In this document: positions 51,886 through 60,846 of the stretch, piece after piece
How the letters are laid out: every line of letters begins with the position of its first letter
Position numbering within the stretch: position 1 is the stretch's first letter
Source of the DNA: Bacillota bacterium
Lineage (GTDB): Bacteria; Bacillota; Clostridia; Acetivibrionales; DSM-1351
Length of the DNA: 64,000 nucleotides
Direction: 5' to 3'
Assembly: GCA_023393115.1 (NCBI GenBank)
Contig: JAEWMS010000057.1
Location: 7,190 to 71,189 of the forward strand
Position numbers and translations under genes: made by a program
The notes under the pieces: generated by a model
Seen by the model: only the letters and a program-made list of their open reading frames with translations
Told to the model about the DNA's origin: nothing
Database searches by the model: none

Positions 51886-54036
51886 ATGAATGAACTAAAA
51901 TCTAATGCAAAACCAAAATTGGGGATGATAATGTTTCTTTATATGCTCGGCATATTCATGGGAGCAATAGACACAGGAATAGTAACTCCTGCCAGAACTG
52001 TAATACAGGCTAATCTTGGAGTTGACGACAAACTCGGGATATGGATGATCACAATTTTTACCCTTGCTTATGCAGCTTCTATTCCTATATCGGGTAAAAT
52101 AGCGGATAGAATAGGAAGAAAGCATGTTTATCTTGTCTGCATAACATTATTCGGACTTGGTTCCCTTATTTGCGGTCTTTCATCCAACTTCAGCAGCTTC
52201 CCCATGCTTCTTACAGGCCGTGTTATACAAGCTATAGGCGGTGGTGGAATTATGCCTATAGCAAATGCGGAGTTTGGCACAACCTTTCCCGAGGAAAAAA
52301 GAGGAATGGCACTTGGCCTTTTAGGTGGAGTTTATGGCCTGGCAAATATTCTTGGTTCTTCTCTTGGAAGTGCTATTCTTGACATATTCGGTATAGAAAA
52401 TTGGCAGTTTTTATTTTATATCAACCTGCCTATCAGCTTGGTAATAATTATATTCGGAATAGTATTTCTGCCAGTTAACAAAACTACCGATAAGCCCGGT
52501 AAAATTGATATATTGGGTACAGTTGTCATTGTAGCCATGATTCTGACTCTTATTTATGGACTTAAAAATATTGACTTTTTCGATTTTAGCAATACTTTAA
52601 AATCTGTAGATGTTTATCCTTTCCTTATAGCATTTGTTGTATTATTGCCTGTATTTATTTTAATTGAGAACCGTGCACAGGACCCTATTATGAACCTTAA
52701 GTATTTTACATCACCGAAAATACTTATTACACTTATAGTCAGCTTCTTCGTGGGTCTTTGTATGATGGGTATGATTTTTGTACCTCAGTTTTCTGAAAAT
52801 TCACTTAATATGGCAACCGGTAAAGGAGGTTACTTCGTTACAATTCTTGGTCTATTCACTGCCATAGGAGCTCCTATGAGTGGAAAGCTGGTAGATAAGT
52901 ACGGCGCTGGAAAAATACTCTCCGGAGGGTTCATAGTATCACTGATCGGCTCCCTGTTTCTGGCCTTTGTAGCAACCCGAATCAATAATCTGACTACCGT
53001 TTTGGTAAGCCTTGCCCTTATCGGCACAGGCCTGGGCTTTGTAATGGGTTCTCCGTTAAACTACATGATGTTGGGCAATACCAAGAAGGAACAGGCAAAC
53101 TCAGCACTTGCAACACTATCCCTTGTTAGGTCAATTGGAACTGTAATAGCTCCGTCAATAATGATCGGGTTTATTGCACAGGCAGGTATTGTGGCTCAGG
53201 ACCAATTGATGGGTATACTCCCTCAGCCAACGGCCCCAAACCTACCTCAGGCAGTTGAGTTGAGCAAAACCTTTGAAGAAATGAAAAAGGATCCAAGAAT
53301 GGCAGAAAAATTAAAGAATATTAATATACCTGATTTAAGTAATATAGGTAATATGAATTTTGATATGAAAGGCGGAGACGGTTTGCCTGCTGACCTTGTA
53401 AAGTCCATGCAATCTGCTGATGTAACAAACATAGTAGATAAGGCTAAGGAAATTTCAATTTATATGTTTGACCAAAAGACTCCAGCCATTATGGAAGAAA
53501 TTCAATCGGGAATACAGCACGGTATTGACAGTATGAACCAGGGAATTACAGGAATTGATACCGCCTTATCACAAATGGGTGCCGGTTCCGGGAAGAGTAC
53601 CGTTGCAAATAGTGCAGGTACAAAAGCTTCCAGAGCCAGTGAAAAGGGACAGGGAAATTCAAGTCAGGCTCAAGGTAATGCGACCTTAGGTCAGAGAATG
53701 CCTATCCAATCCAGTCAGTCAGGTCAATCAGGAATGGCAAGTCAGCAAAATATGGTTGCCGCAGTTGCAGCAATGAAGGCCCAAAGAGTTCAAATGGTAG
53801 ATACCGTAAACAAAATGGAGGAACTGAAAAATTCAATTCCCGGTGCCTTTGAGCAAGCAAAGAAGGATTATCTTAGTCAAATAGACACACTGAAACCTCA
53901 AATTGAAGAATCCTTCCAGGATTCATTAAGTGAAGGATTCAAACAAATGTATATAACTGTAGCAGTTTTCTGTGTTCTGTCAATTCTTCTGCTTTTGATG
54001 TACAAGGAACCGGAGAAAAAGGCAGTGAAGAGTTAA
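51886..54036 (+). CDS. DHA2-family MFS exporter with a ~250-residue insertion before the last helix
   Basis: 716 residues, well above the ~480-550 of typical 14-helix DHA2 pumps. The membrane core is standard: MGAIDTGIVTPART at helix 1, GKIADRIGRKHVY in loop 2-3, GRVIQAIGGGGIMPIA in motif C region. After the penultimate helix (about 417-434) comes an extracytoplasmic or loop region, about 435-686: helical and Met/Gln/Ser-rich, including QSSQSGQSGMASQQN and two coiled-coil-like stretches. The final helix is at 688-707. It likely exports a toxic compound under control of the preceding TetR. AAAGGAG precedes the ATG. Confidence 0.9.
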   Translation: MNELKSNAKPKLGMIMFLYMLGIFMGAIDTGIVTPARTVIQANLGVDDKLGIWMITIFTLAYAASIPISGKIADRIGRKHVYLVCITLFGLGSLICGLSSNFSSFPMLLTGRVIQAIGGGGIMPIANAEFGTTFPEEKRGMALGLLGGVYGLANILGSSLGSAILDIFGIENWQFLFYINLPISLVIIIFGIVFLPVNKTTDKPGKIDILGTVVIVAMILTLIYGLKNIDFFDFSNTLKSVDVYPFLIAFVVLLPVFILIENRAQDPIMNLKYFTSPKILITLIVSFFVGLCMMGMIFVPQFSENSLNMATGKGGYFVTILGLFTAIGAPMSGKLVDKYGAGKILSGGFIVSLIGSLFLAFVATRINNLTTVLVSLALIGTGLGFVMGSPLNYMMLGNTKKEQANSALATLSLVRSIGTVIAPSIMIGFIAQAGIVAQDQLMGILPQPTAPNLPQAVELSKTFEEMKKDPRMAEKLKNINIPDLSNIGNMNFDMKGGDGLPADLVKSMQSADVTNIVDKAKEISIYMFDQKTPAIMEEIQSGIQHGIDSMNQGITGIDTALSQMGAGSGKSTVANSAGTKASRASEKGQGNSSQAQGNATLGQRMPIQSSQSGQSGMASQQNMVAAVAAMKAQRVQMVDTVNKMEELKNSIPGAFEQAKKDYLSQIDTLKPQIEESFQDSLSEGFKQMYITVAVFCVLSILLLLMYKEPEKKAVKS

Positions 54037-54065
54037 ATGTGGATGGTGAATAGTTAATGAGTTAC
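54024..54065 (+). repeat. Degenerate heptad repeat, locus 2
   Basis: Six 7-base units in phase: AGTGAAG, AGTTAAA, TGTGGAT, GGTGAAT, AGTTAAT, GAGTTAC. The array starts inside the last codons of the MFS gene and includes its stop. Confidence 0.55.
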
Positions 54066-54107
54066 AAGGGATTAGTCCTCTATCGGAGGTTTAATCCCTT
54101 GTTTGTA
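54064..54107 (+). terminator. Terminator of the tetR-MFS operon
   Basis: ACAAGGGATTA and TAATCCCTTGT, with inner CCTC/GAGG pairing, then TTGTATTATT. Confidence 0.85.
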
Positions 54108-54202
54108 TTATTAATAGTATCTTACTTATGTCAAAGAAAATTGTTATAATAAACTGTATAAATTAGTATTTCTATGTGTAATGGGAGGAACGGTCAAATT
54201 TT

Positions 54203-54230
54203 AGTTACTAGTTACTATTCACCATTCACT
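54203..54230 (-). repeat. Degenerate heptad repeat, locus 3
   Basis: On the minus strand four units in phase: AGTGAAT, GGTGAAT, AGTAACT, AGTAACT. Confidence 0.6.
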
Positions 54231-54244
54231 GCCTCAAATAAATT

Positions 54245-54265
54245 AGGCTTGCAAAAGCAAGCCTT
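54245..54265 (-). terminator. Hairpin downstream of the PBP2 gene
   Basis: AGGCTTGC-TTTT-GCAAGCCT on the minus strand, then AATTTATTT; a compact 8-bp terminator about 35 bases after the stop. Confidence 0.7.
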
Positions 54266-54273
54266 CCATAACT

Positions 54274-54301
54274 TTTCACTCTTCACTTTTCACTCTTCAC
54301 T
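54274..54301 (-). repeat. Heptad repeat AGTGAAR x4, locus 4
   Basis: AGTGAAG, AGTGAAA, AGTGAAG, AGTGAAA on the minus strand, beginning inside the TAG stop codon of the PBP2 gene. Confidence 0.85.
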
Positions 54302-55709
54302 ATTTAAAGTATTTCCTCATAACCTGTGAGGATATTTTAGCAGCTGCTGTTCCACCGTATCCGCCCTCTTCAACAATTACTGCAATTGCTATTTCAGGTT
54401 TATTGTAAGGTGCAAATCCTATGAACCAGCTGTGAGGAGTTTTACTTTCAATATGCTGGGCGGTACCGGTCTTACCGCAGACCTGTACCCCGCTTATCCG
54501 GGCGTTTGTACCTGTCCCCTTTGAAACTACTTCTCTCATAAACCTTCTGATTTCAGCGGCATACTCCTGTGATGTCACCTGTGCAAGCACAGACGGGCTT
54601 GACTCCTTAATAGTCTTGCCACTGAAATCAACAACTTTTCCTACCAGCGAAGGCTTCAGCATAATTCCGTCATTTGCAATAGTTTGAGCCACCAGAGCCA
54701 TCTGTACAGGTGTAGCCAGTATTTCGGCCTGTCCGATTCCCGTTTGCGCAAGATTCCCCTTTTCAGAAGCTTTGTATTGCGGGAACCTACTGTTGTCCAC
54801 TATTATTCCGTCAGCTGGGATATTCCTGTTAAATCCAAAGGCTTCAGCTGTTTTAAACAGCTCCTTCCCAAGTCTCATTCCGAGATCACCAAAAAAGACG
54901 TTACTGGATTTAATCATGGCCTGTTCAAAATTAATCTTGCCCATGGCCTTTCCCTTATCATTACTCAGTGTGTAATCTTTGCCGATTACCAGCTTTCCTT
55001 CATCATTAAAGGTTTCTTCACCAATACCTTCTATGTTTTCCAGGGCACTTATCCCGGTTATAACCTTAAAGGTTGAACCCGGGGGATACAGTCCTGAAAC
55101 AGACCTGTTTAGCAGAGGCAGCTGTTTATTGGAGTTTAGGCTTTTCCAGTCCCTGCTTAGATTGCTTGGGTCAAAGGAAGGTTTTGATACCATGGCAAGT
55201 ATTTCACCAGTATCAACTTTTAGGATTACAACTGACCCCCGTGAATTACCGAGGGCGTTATAGGCCGTCTGCTGAAGTGTATAATCCAGTGTTGTATACA
55301 CATCATCGCCTTTTTTATCAACTTCCTTAAAGCTATTTCCCACCCATGCCAGGAACGAGGCCGATATATTGCTTGATAAGTAACTGTCGTAAAGATTCTC
55401 AAGACCAGATATGCCATACTGGGGATCATAATAGCCCAATACGTGGGCAGTTGCTGCTCCACCTTTATATTTTCTCTTATATTGATTGTTTTTAGACTTT
55501 TCACTTACAGAAAGTTCTTTCCCGTTTCTGTCAAAAATAGTACCTCTTACAACCTTATTTCTGACGTCCCACATTCTTTTATTATCCGGTCTGGTGGAGA
55601 TTTCCGGTCCTCTGAAAAGCGTAAAATACGAGAGGTAGCTTATAAGTACCACAAAAACTATAAGGAAAATAATCATTACCCGTTTTATATTAGTTGTCAG
55701 ATTATCCAT
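54300..55709 (-). CDS. Class B penicillin-binding protein (PBP2/FtsI-like transpeptidase)
   Basis: 469 residues. One N-terminal helix (about 10-30), a short PBP-dimer-type domain, then the transpeptidase with active Ser212 in PPGSTFKV (S-x-x-K), SSN at IKSSNVFFG, and CGKTGTAQ. It is shorter than E. coli PBP2/PBP3 and resembles the PbpA proteins encoded next to FtsW/RodA and FHA genes in clostridia and actinobacteria. It crosslinks peptidoglycan outside the membrane, with the neighbouring SEDS protein as probable glycosyltransferase partner. AAAGGTG precedes the ATG. Confidence 0.93.
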   Translation of the reverse strand: MDNLTTNIKRVMIIFLIVFVVLISYLSYFTLFRGPEISTRPDNKRMWDVRNKVVRGTIFDRNGKELSVSEKSKNNQYKRKYKGGAATAHVLGYYDPQYGISGLENLYDSYLSSNISASFLAWVGNSFKEVDKKGDDVYTTLDYTLQQTAYNALGNSRGSVVILKVDTGEILAMVSKPSFDPSNLSRDWKSLNSNKQLPLLNRSVSGLYPPGSTFKVITGISALENIEGIGEETFNDEGKLVIGKDYTLSNDKGKAMGKINFEQAMIKSSNVFFGDLGMRLGKELFKTAEAFGFNRNIPADGIIVDNSRFPQYKASEKGNLAQTGIGQAEILATPVQMALVAQTIANDGIMLKPSLVGKVVDFSGKTIKESSPSVLAQVTSQEYAAEIRRFMREVVSKGTGTNARISGVQVCGKTGTAQHIESKTPHSWFIGFAPYNKPEIAIAVIVEEGGYGGTAAAKISSQVMRKYFK

Positions 55710-55762
55710 TTCATCACCTTTGCTTACACCATTTACTCCGTAAAATGTCTTAGTTCTCTACT

Positions 55763-56968
55763 CTATATTTCTTCGTCTCCCTCGGAAACCTTTTGAATTA
55801 TGCTCAAGGCTAAAAAGCTTATGAGAAGGGATGTTCCCCCATAACTCACAAAAGGCAGAGTTATTCCTGTTAACGGAATAAAACCTGTTACTCCACCTAC
55901 AATTACAAGTGTCTGCGTGGCTATCATTACGCTCAAGCCCGCTGTTAACAGCTTTGTAAAATTATTCTCGGCATGTATTGCACTCCTGATTGATCTGTAG
56001 AACAGGAGAAAATGTAAAATTAAAATGGCAAGACCCATCAACAAGCCCATTTCCTCACAAATAACGGAGAAAATAAAATCCGACTCATTTACCGCTACAT
56101 ATCCGGGATGCCCCATACCCAGGCCTCTTCCGAAGAGCCCTCCCATTGCGATAGCGTACATGGACTGTACCAACTGATAACTCTCATTATAGACATAATC
56201 CCAGGGATTGAGCCAAATCATAAAGCGCTTTCTGATATGTCCGAAAATAGCATAACTGGCGGCTCCACCTACACCGAACAATCCAAGGGATATAAGAACA
56301 TACAATTTTTTTGAGGTTGCCAGATAAACCATAGTTACCGATACGGCAAAGATAATCAGTGCCGTACCAAGATCCCTCTGCAATACCATAAAGCCCAGTG
56401 AGATAATGATGGCAATTCCCGGTTCTATAAGTTGCTTCCTCGAAGTTATTTCTGATAGTGCTGTTGAAAGGTAGAGTATTAGAAATATTTTTCCGAATTC
56501 TGAGGGTTGAAACCCATAGGGACCAATTTTAACCCAATTTTTTGCGCCAAGTATTTCAACTCCTATAAAAGTTGCCATGGCCATAAAAATTATAGTCCCT
56601 GCAAGGAAGAAATACTTATACTTTGCAAATTTAATCAGTCCCTTTTTAAGATAAAGTACTACAAACAAAAACATTACTATGCCTATGACAAGCCAAACAA
56701 GCTGCTTTAAGGCTGTTGCTTTGTTTAGTCTGAACAGCATTATCATTCCGATTGAGCAAAGCAGGATGGCAAGCAGGAATATAAGCCTGTCCCCCATTGG
56801 ATAATACTTTTTCAGCACCCAGGAGGTAACGGCTATAATTACTGTTATTACCGCCCAAAACACCCCTGCCATGGGATCTATTGGCTTACTTAAAATAGCA
56901 AGATTCAGAAAACCAAAGAATACAAATAAATATATAAAGAATTGTAATTTTTTTAACCATTTAGTCAT
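55763..56968 (-). CDS. SEDS-family peptidoglycan polymerase (FtsW/RodA/SpoVE-like)
   Basis: 401 residues from the ATG at 56968, with TAGGTG 9 bases upstream; a GTG at 56980 is an alternative. About ten helices, with the family motifs LGAKNWVKIGPYGFQPSEFGKIFLILYLS, VLQRDLGTALI and GITLPFVSYGGTSLL. It polymerises lipid II in partnership with the PBP2 encoded 53 bases downstream. It is co-transcribed with the upstream FHA gene, so Ser/Thr phosphorylation may regulate the complex. Confidence 0.92.
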   Translation of the reverse strand: MTKWLKKLQFFIYLFVFFGFLNLAILSKPIDPMAGVFWAVITVIIAVTSWVLKKYYPMGDRLIFLLAILLCSIGMIMLFRLNKATALKQLVWLVIGIVMFLFVVLYLKKGLIKFAKYKYFFLAGTIIFMAMATFIGVEILGAKNWVKIGPYGFQPSEFGKIFLILYLSTALSEITSRKQLIEPGIAIIISLGFMVLQRDLGTALIIFAVSVTMVYLATSKKLYVLISLGLFGVGGAASYAIFGHIRKRFMIWLNPWDYVYNESYQLVQSMYAIAMGGLFGRGLGMGHPGYVAVNESDFIFSVICEEMGLLMGLAILILHFLLFYRSIRSAIHAENNFTKLLTAGLSVMIATQTLVIVGGVTGFIPLTGITLPFVSYGGTSLLISFLALSIIQKVSEGDEEI

Positions 56969-56980
56969 GTAAGAAAGCAC

Positions 56981-57430
56981 CTACTCATCATCTGTTACTA
57001 AAAGCAAGGTTTTGGATATACTAATCTCATCTCCGGGCTGAAGACTCTTCTTATCCACCATAATTCCGTTTATGAAAGTACCGTTGGTAGAATTAAGGTC
57101 CTCCAGCATATATCTGCCATCTTCGAAGTATATTTTGGCATGATAATTTGAAACAGACGGCGAAGGTAATATCATCTGGTTATTCTTATTTCTCCCTATC
57201 GTCAGCTTATTACCTATGGGTACGATATCTCCTTCAACAAAATTCCCTCCATCTCCGGGATAAACAAGTTTTATTTTCCATCCAAGATTGTTACTGCCCT
57301 TTCCTACCCCTCTTTTAACGTCCTTGGACATTATTTTAAGGGCTGAAACAATTATTATATATATAATAGCAATAAGTATTATTTTAAGAACTACACCAAA
57401 AAAGCTCAAATCCAACAGATTGAAATTCAT
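56981..57430 (-). CDS. Membrane-anchored FHA-domain protein
   Basis: 149 residues. An N-terminal helix (VVLKIILIAIIYIIIVSAL) is followed by an FHA domain (about 60-149): LTIGRNKNNQMILPSPSVSNYHAKIYF and LEDLNSTNGTFINGIMV hold the phosphothreonine-binding Arg, Ser, His and Asn set. It probably binds a phosphorylated partner at the membrane, as FhaB-type proteins do in cell-wall gene clusters. First gene of FHA / SEDS / PBP2. Confidence 0.92.
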   Translation of the reverse strand: MNFNLLDLSFFGVVLKIILIAIIYIIIVSALKIMSKDVKRGVGKGSNNLGWKIKLVYPGDGGNFVEGDIVPIGNKLTIGRNKNNQMILPSPSVSNYHAKIYFEDGRYMLEDLNSTNGTFINGIMVDKKSLQPGDEISISKTLLLVTDDE

Positions 57431-57498
57431 AAAACCTCCTCAAATCCGGTTTTATCTATTATATACAAATACTCAGAATTTTACAAATCCGCACAAAT

Positions 57499-57535
57499 AA
57501 AGACGGAAATCTTTAATGGGATTTTCCGTCTTTTT
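57499..57535 (-). terminator. Terminator after ppnP
   Basis: AAAGACGGAAA and TTTTCCGTCTTT flank a 12-base loop, about 50 bases after the ppnP stop; T runs occur on both strands. Confidence 0.8.
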
Positions 57536-57585
57536 CGGCATAACTTTTTCAGAATTATATTCTTTAATGTATTCTTTTATATTCT

Positions 57586-57900
57586 TTATTTCACATATGA
57601 ACAGCAATAATCGGTAAGTTCCTTAACTACAAGTTTGAATTTGGAATCTGCTTTGACTTCAAAGTCTTGTCCTCCCTCAACAACCTTCCAGTTCTCTTCC
57701 CCGGGAAGTAGAACTTCCAGCTTACCAGCCAATATCTCCATAATTTCCTTGTCGGCTGTACAGAATTCATATTCTCCGGGCATCATAATACCGAGTGTCT
57801 TTCTTTCACCGTTTTCGAAAATAACTGTTCTGCTTGTAACCTTACCATCAAAATACACATTAGCCTTCTTAACAATACTGACATTTTCAAATGTACTCAT
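57586..57900 (-). CDS. ppnP: Pyrimidine/purine nucleoside phosphorylase PpnP (DUF1255)
   Basis: 104 residues, a cupin-like small protein. Match to the E. coli PpnP pattern: NVYFDGKVTSRTVIF, KTLGIMMPGEYEFCTADKEIMEILAGKLEVLLPG, WKVVEGGQDFEVKADSKFKL, and C-terminal DYCCSYVK. It phosphorolyses nucleosides in the cytoplasm. Single gene with its own terminator. Confidence 0.93.
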   Translation of the reverse strand: MSTFENVSIVKKANVYFDGKVTSRTVIFENGERKTLGIMMPGEYEFCTADKEIMEILAGKLEVLLPGEENWKVVEGGQDFEVKADSKFKLVVKELTDYCCSYVK

Positions 57901-58140
57901 AACTGTCTCCCACCTAATAAAGCGTTAACATGTTAATGCTTTATTTTACAAAATTAAGTTTTATGAAAGATTATCATATATTTATTTCAGTGTCAATTTA
58001 GTCTATTTAACATGAAGAATAAATATATTGGAAAAAAGTTCATTTTTAATTAGTATTTGAGAAAAAGTCTAGCACACAATAGGTATAATATTGTATTATT
58101 ATAGTATAATACATCTTTAGATATTATTTGAGGTGCGTTT

Positions 58141-58407
58141 ATGCAGAATTTTATTATATTATTGTTACTTATACTTAATATCTTTGGCTTTATTCTTGTA
58201 TCGCTGGATAAATTTAAAGCAAAAAACAAACTATGGCGTATACCTGAAAGGTCTTTTTTCCTATTATCAATTCTGGGAGGAAGTATAGGGGTTTATATAG
58301 GACTATTTCTTTTTCATCATAAAACCAGGAACTGGTATTTCATGACACTGATTCCGTTTATTATTTTAGCTCAGACTGTTTTTATATATTATCTGGTAAA
58401 CAAGTAG
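58141..58407 (+). CDS. DUF1294 family small membrane protein
   Basis: 88 residues with two or three helices. The family core VSLDKFKAKNKLWRIPERSFFLLSILGGSIGVYIGLFLFHHKTRNWYF is intact. Function unknown for the family. GAGGTG precedes the ATG. Single gene; a weak hairpin region and a short gap separate it from the next gene. Confidence 0.88.
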   Translation: MQNFIILLLLILNIFGFILVSLDKFKAKNKLWRIPERSFFLLSILGGSIGVYIGLFLFHHKTRNWYFMTLIPFIILAQTVFIYYLVNK

Positions 58408-58529
58408 AGGGTCTTTTAGTAAAAAGATGCCTCTTTTTTATTTCATTGGCGTCAATCCACAACACCTGTAATAAACCTGTCTCATAATGAATAGCAATAA
58501 ATAATAAAGGAAAAACGGAGCTAGCATTA

Positions 58530-60038
58530 ATGGGACTTGATAAATTTTATAAGAATTCAGCAATACTTACAATGTCTAATTTAGTTACAGGATTTATTGG
58601 CTTTGCGTTTTCAATAATTCTATCTAAAAAGCTTGGAGCTGAAGGGCTTGGACTGTATGGCCTTATTATGCCGGTATATTCCCTGCTTCTGTGTCTTACA
58701 GCTGACGGACTTATTACAGCTGTTTCAAAAACCTGCGCCGTATACAACAGTAAAAAAGATTACCGCAATCTTCATAGAACTGTTAAGGTTGCCCTTTGTT
58801 TTATAGGAATGTGGAGTATTGCCGTGGCGCTGCTGGTATTTTTAAACGCTTCAAATATAAGCAACTTATTTATTAAAGACAGCCGGGCTGTTAATGCTAT
58901 AAGGATTATCTGCCCAGCCCTTGTTTTTATTCCTATGTCGGCAATATTTAAAGGTTTTTTTTACGGCTTTGAGAAATTTACCATACCGGCAGGCATTGAT
59001 ATACTTGAAAAATGTATCCGAGTGACAATACTTCTTGCGGCAATGGCTGTGCTCTCTGTAAAAAACATAAAAGGTGCTGTAACCACAGCTTATTTAGCTC
59101 TGGCAGTAGGTGAAGCCATAAGTATGATAATGCTGTTTACCTCCTTTAAGCTTTTTTCCAATAAGCTGGTTCCGGTTAAGACTCGTGTAAAAAATCCGCT
59201 TCAATTACTGGTGGATATATTGATTATATCCTGTCCCTTGAGCTTGAACGGCTTTTTATCTTCTATTCTTAACACTGCCTCAACGCTTATTCTTCCAAGA
59301 AGGCTGATAAGCTCCGGCATGAGCTATGATACAGCCCTGGAGATGATAGGCAAATTCATCGGCATGTCTTTAACTACAGTTAATCTGCCCTTCATAATTG
59401 TGGGTTCCATGATGACGGTGATGATTCCTGATATGTCTCTAAGTCTTAGTAAGAAAGACTCCTGGAGCACTGAAAACCGTATCTCCCAGGTACTCAGGGT
59501 GTCTTTTCTGGTTGGGCTTGGAACACTAATCGTTTCAATATGCATCCCTCAAAAGCTTGGTCTTTTGTTTTACGGCAGGGACGATCTTGGTCAAATGATT
59601 ATGTTTACAGGAATATGTAATTTTATAAGCTATATAGCTGCTGCCACCTTCGGAATACTCAATGGCCTGGGAAAACAAAATATAAATCTAAAAAATTCCA
59701 TTATTGTTTCGGTAGAAGGCCTGATCCTGGTGTTTATACTGACTGGAATACCTTCATTGAATATATTCGGCTATGGAATCTCTCTGGTGATTACTGCAAT
59801 TACAGGGTTGTTACTTAATATCTATGAAATCAGAAAAGTGTGTGAATTAAGGATTTCTCTAATAAAAGGTGTGGTTTTTTCACTATTTGGGGTGGCAGGC
59901 TATTTATGTGTAAAAGTAATCAATAAAATCATTCCGGATAATTTTATTGTTTTCGATGTACTGTTTTCAACGGGAGTGTGTTTTCTGGTCATATTCTATT
60001 TAACAAAGATGTATAATTTCAAACACAGTCCATTGTAA
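58530..60038 (+). CDS. spoVB: Stage V sporulation protein B-like polysaccharide/lipid flippase
   Basis: 502 residues, about 14 helices, MOP superfamily. The start reads FYKNSAILTMSNLVTGFIGFAFSIILSKKLGAEGLGLYGLIMPVY, and FKGFFYGFEKFTIPAGIDILEKCIRV is typical of SpoVB. SpoVB-type proteins move lipid-linked precursors for spore cortex; related MurJ-type copies serve vegetative walls, and this copy could be either. GGAG lies 10 bases before the ATG. Confidence 0.88.
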   Translation: MGLDKFYKNSAILTMSNLVTGFIGFAFSIILSKKLGAEGLGLYGLIMPVYSLLLCLTADGLITAVSKTCAVYNSKKDYRNLHRTVKVALCFIGMWSIAVALLVFLNASNISNLFIKDSRAVNAIRIICPALVFIPMSAIFKGFFYGFEKFTIPAGIDILEKCIRVTILLAAMAVLSVKNIKGAVTTAYLALAVGEAISMIMLFTSFKLFSNKLVPVKTRVKNPLQLLVDILIISCPLSLNGFLSSILNTASTLILPRRLISSGMSYDTALEMIGKFIGMSLTTVNLPFIIVGSMMTVMIPDMSLSLSKKDSWSTENRISQVLRVSFLVGLGTLIVSICIPQKLGLLFYGRDDLGQMIMFTGICNFISYIAAATFGILNGLGKQNINLKNSIIVSVEGLILVFILTGIPSLNIFGYGISLVITAITGLLLNIYEIRKVCELRISLIKGVVFSLFGVAGYLCVKVINKIIPDNFIVFDVLFSTGVCFLVIFYLTKMYNFKHSPL

Positions 60039-60134
60039 ATTTTATGAAGTAAAACATATAACCGTATAGCCATATTTAATGTTATAATAACAATTATGTT
60101 AAAAATATAACTTTATTTATTGCTGGAGGCTAAA

Positions 60135-60773
60135 ATGTTCAAATATGTAGTATTCGATGTTGACGGCACAATGGTAGATACTGAAGAAGCAGTAGTTTTC
60201 GCTTACCAGAGTGTAATTTATAAAAAGCACGGCAGATATTTTACTGAGGAAGAGCTTCTTAAAGGTTATGGCGTACCAACTCCCCAGTCTCTTCAACGCT
60301 ACGGGTTTACTGATATTGATAGTGCCATGAAGGATTACTATAATTATCTGGTTGAAGGGTTTAAGCTCTGCAAGACATTTGATGGAATTAACGAATTGCT
60401 GGACAGCCTTAAGGATATGGGCCTTCCCTTGGGAGTAGTAACCTCCAGATGTGATTATGAAATCAAAATTGACAACTGTTTGCAGGGTTTTATTAATAAG
60501 TTTGATGCAGTAGTTTGCTCTGATGATACCCAAAAACATAAGCCCGAAGCAGAGCCGCTTCTCAAGGCGATGGAAAGACTTGGTGCAGCACCCCACGAAA
60601 CTATTTATATCGGAGATACCCTTTTTGATAGACAATGTGCAAAAAATGCAGGAGTTAAATTCGCCCTGGCATTATGGGGCTCAAATAATGCCGACAATAT
60701 TGATGCCGAGTACTTTCTGAATTCCCCGTCAGAGCTGTTGGCTCTGTTAAAGCTGAATAATTTTCCTGGCTGA
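60135..60773 (+). CDS. HAD-superfamily hydrolase (phosphoglycolate-phosphatase-like)
   Basis: 212 residues from the ATG at 60135, which has GGAGG 5 bases upstream. HAD motifs: I FDVDGTMVDTE (nucleophile Asp and acid Asp), II VVTSR, III KHKPEAEPL, IV YIGDTLFDRQCAKNAG. It has a type I helical cap. It is a cytoplasmic small-molecule phosphatase whose exact substrate (phosphoglycolate, pyrophosphate, sugar phosphate) is undetermined. Single gene with a shared terminator downstream. Confidence 0.9.
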   Translation: MFKYVVFDVDGTMVDTEEAVVFAYQSVIYKKHGRYFTEEELLKGYGVPTPQSLQRYGFTDIDSAMKDYYNYLVEGFKLCKTFDGINELLDSLKDMGLPLGVVTSRCDYEIKIDNCLQGFINKFDAVVCSDDTQKHKPEAEPLLKAMERLGAAPHETIYIGDTLFDRQCAKNAGVKFALALWGSNNADNIDAEYFLNSPSELLALLKLNNFPG

Positions 60774-60801
60774 ATTCTATAAAATAAAGATATGTTCAAT
60801 T

Positions 60802-60846
60802 AAAAAAAGCTGTCTCGATTATGTCTATTTTGAGTCAGCTTTTTTG
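60802..60846. terminator. Bidirectional terminator between convergent genes
   Basis: AAAAAAAGCTG-CTC and GAG-CAGCTTTTTT form the stem. Its right arm also encodes the last residues and stop of the convergent MFS gene at 60825. Confidence 0.85.

Noticed and set aside
54203..54301. Repeats as a possible CRISPR array
   Set aside because: Units are 7 bases long and contiguous, without spacers, and no cas gene is present in the window.
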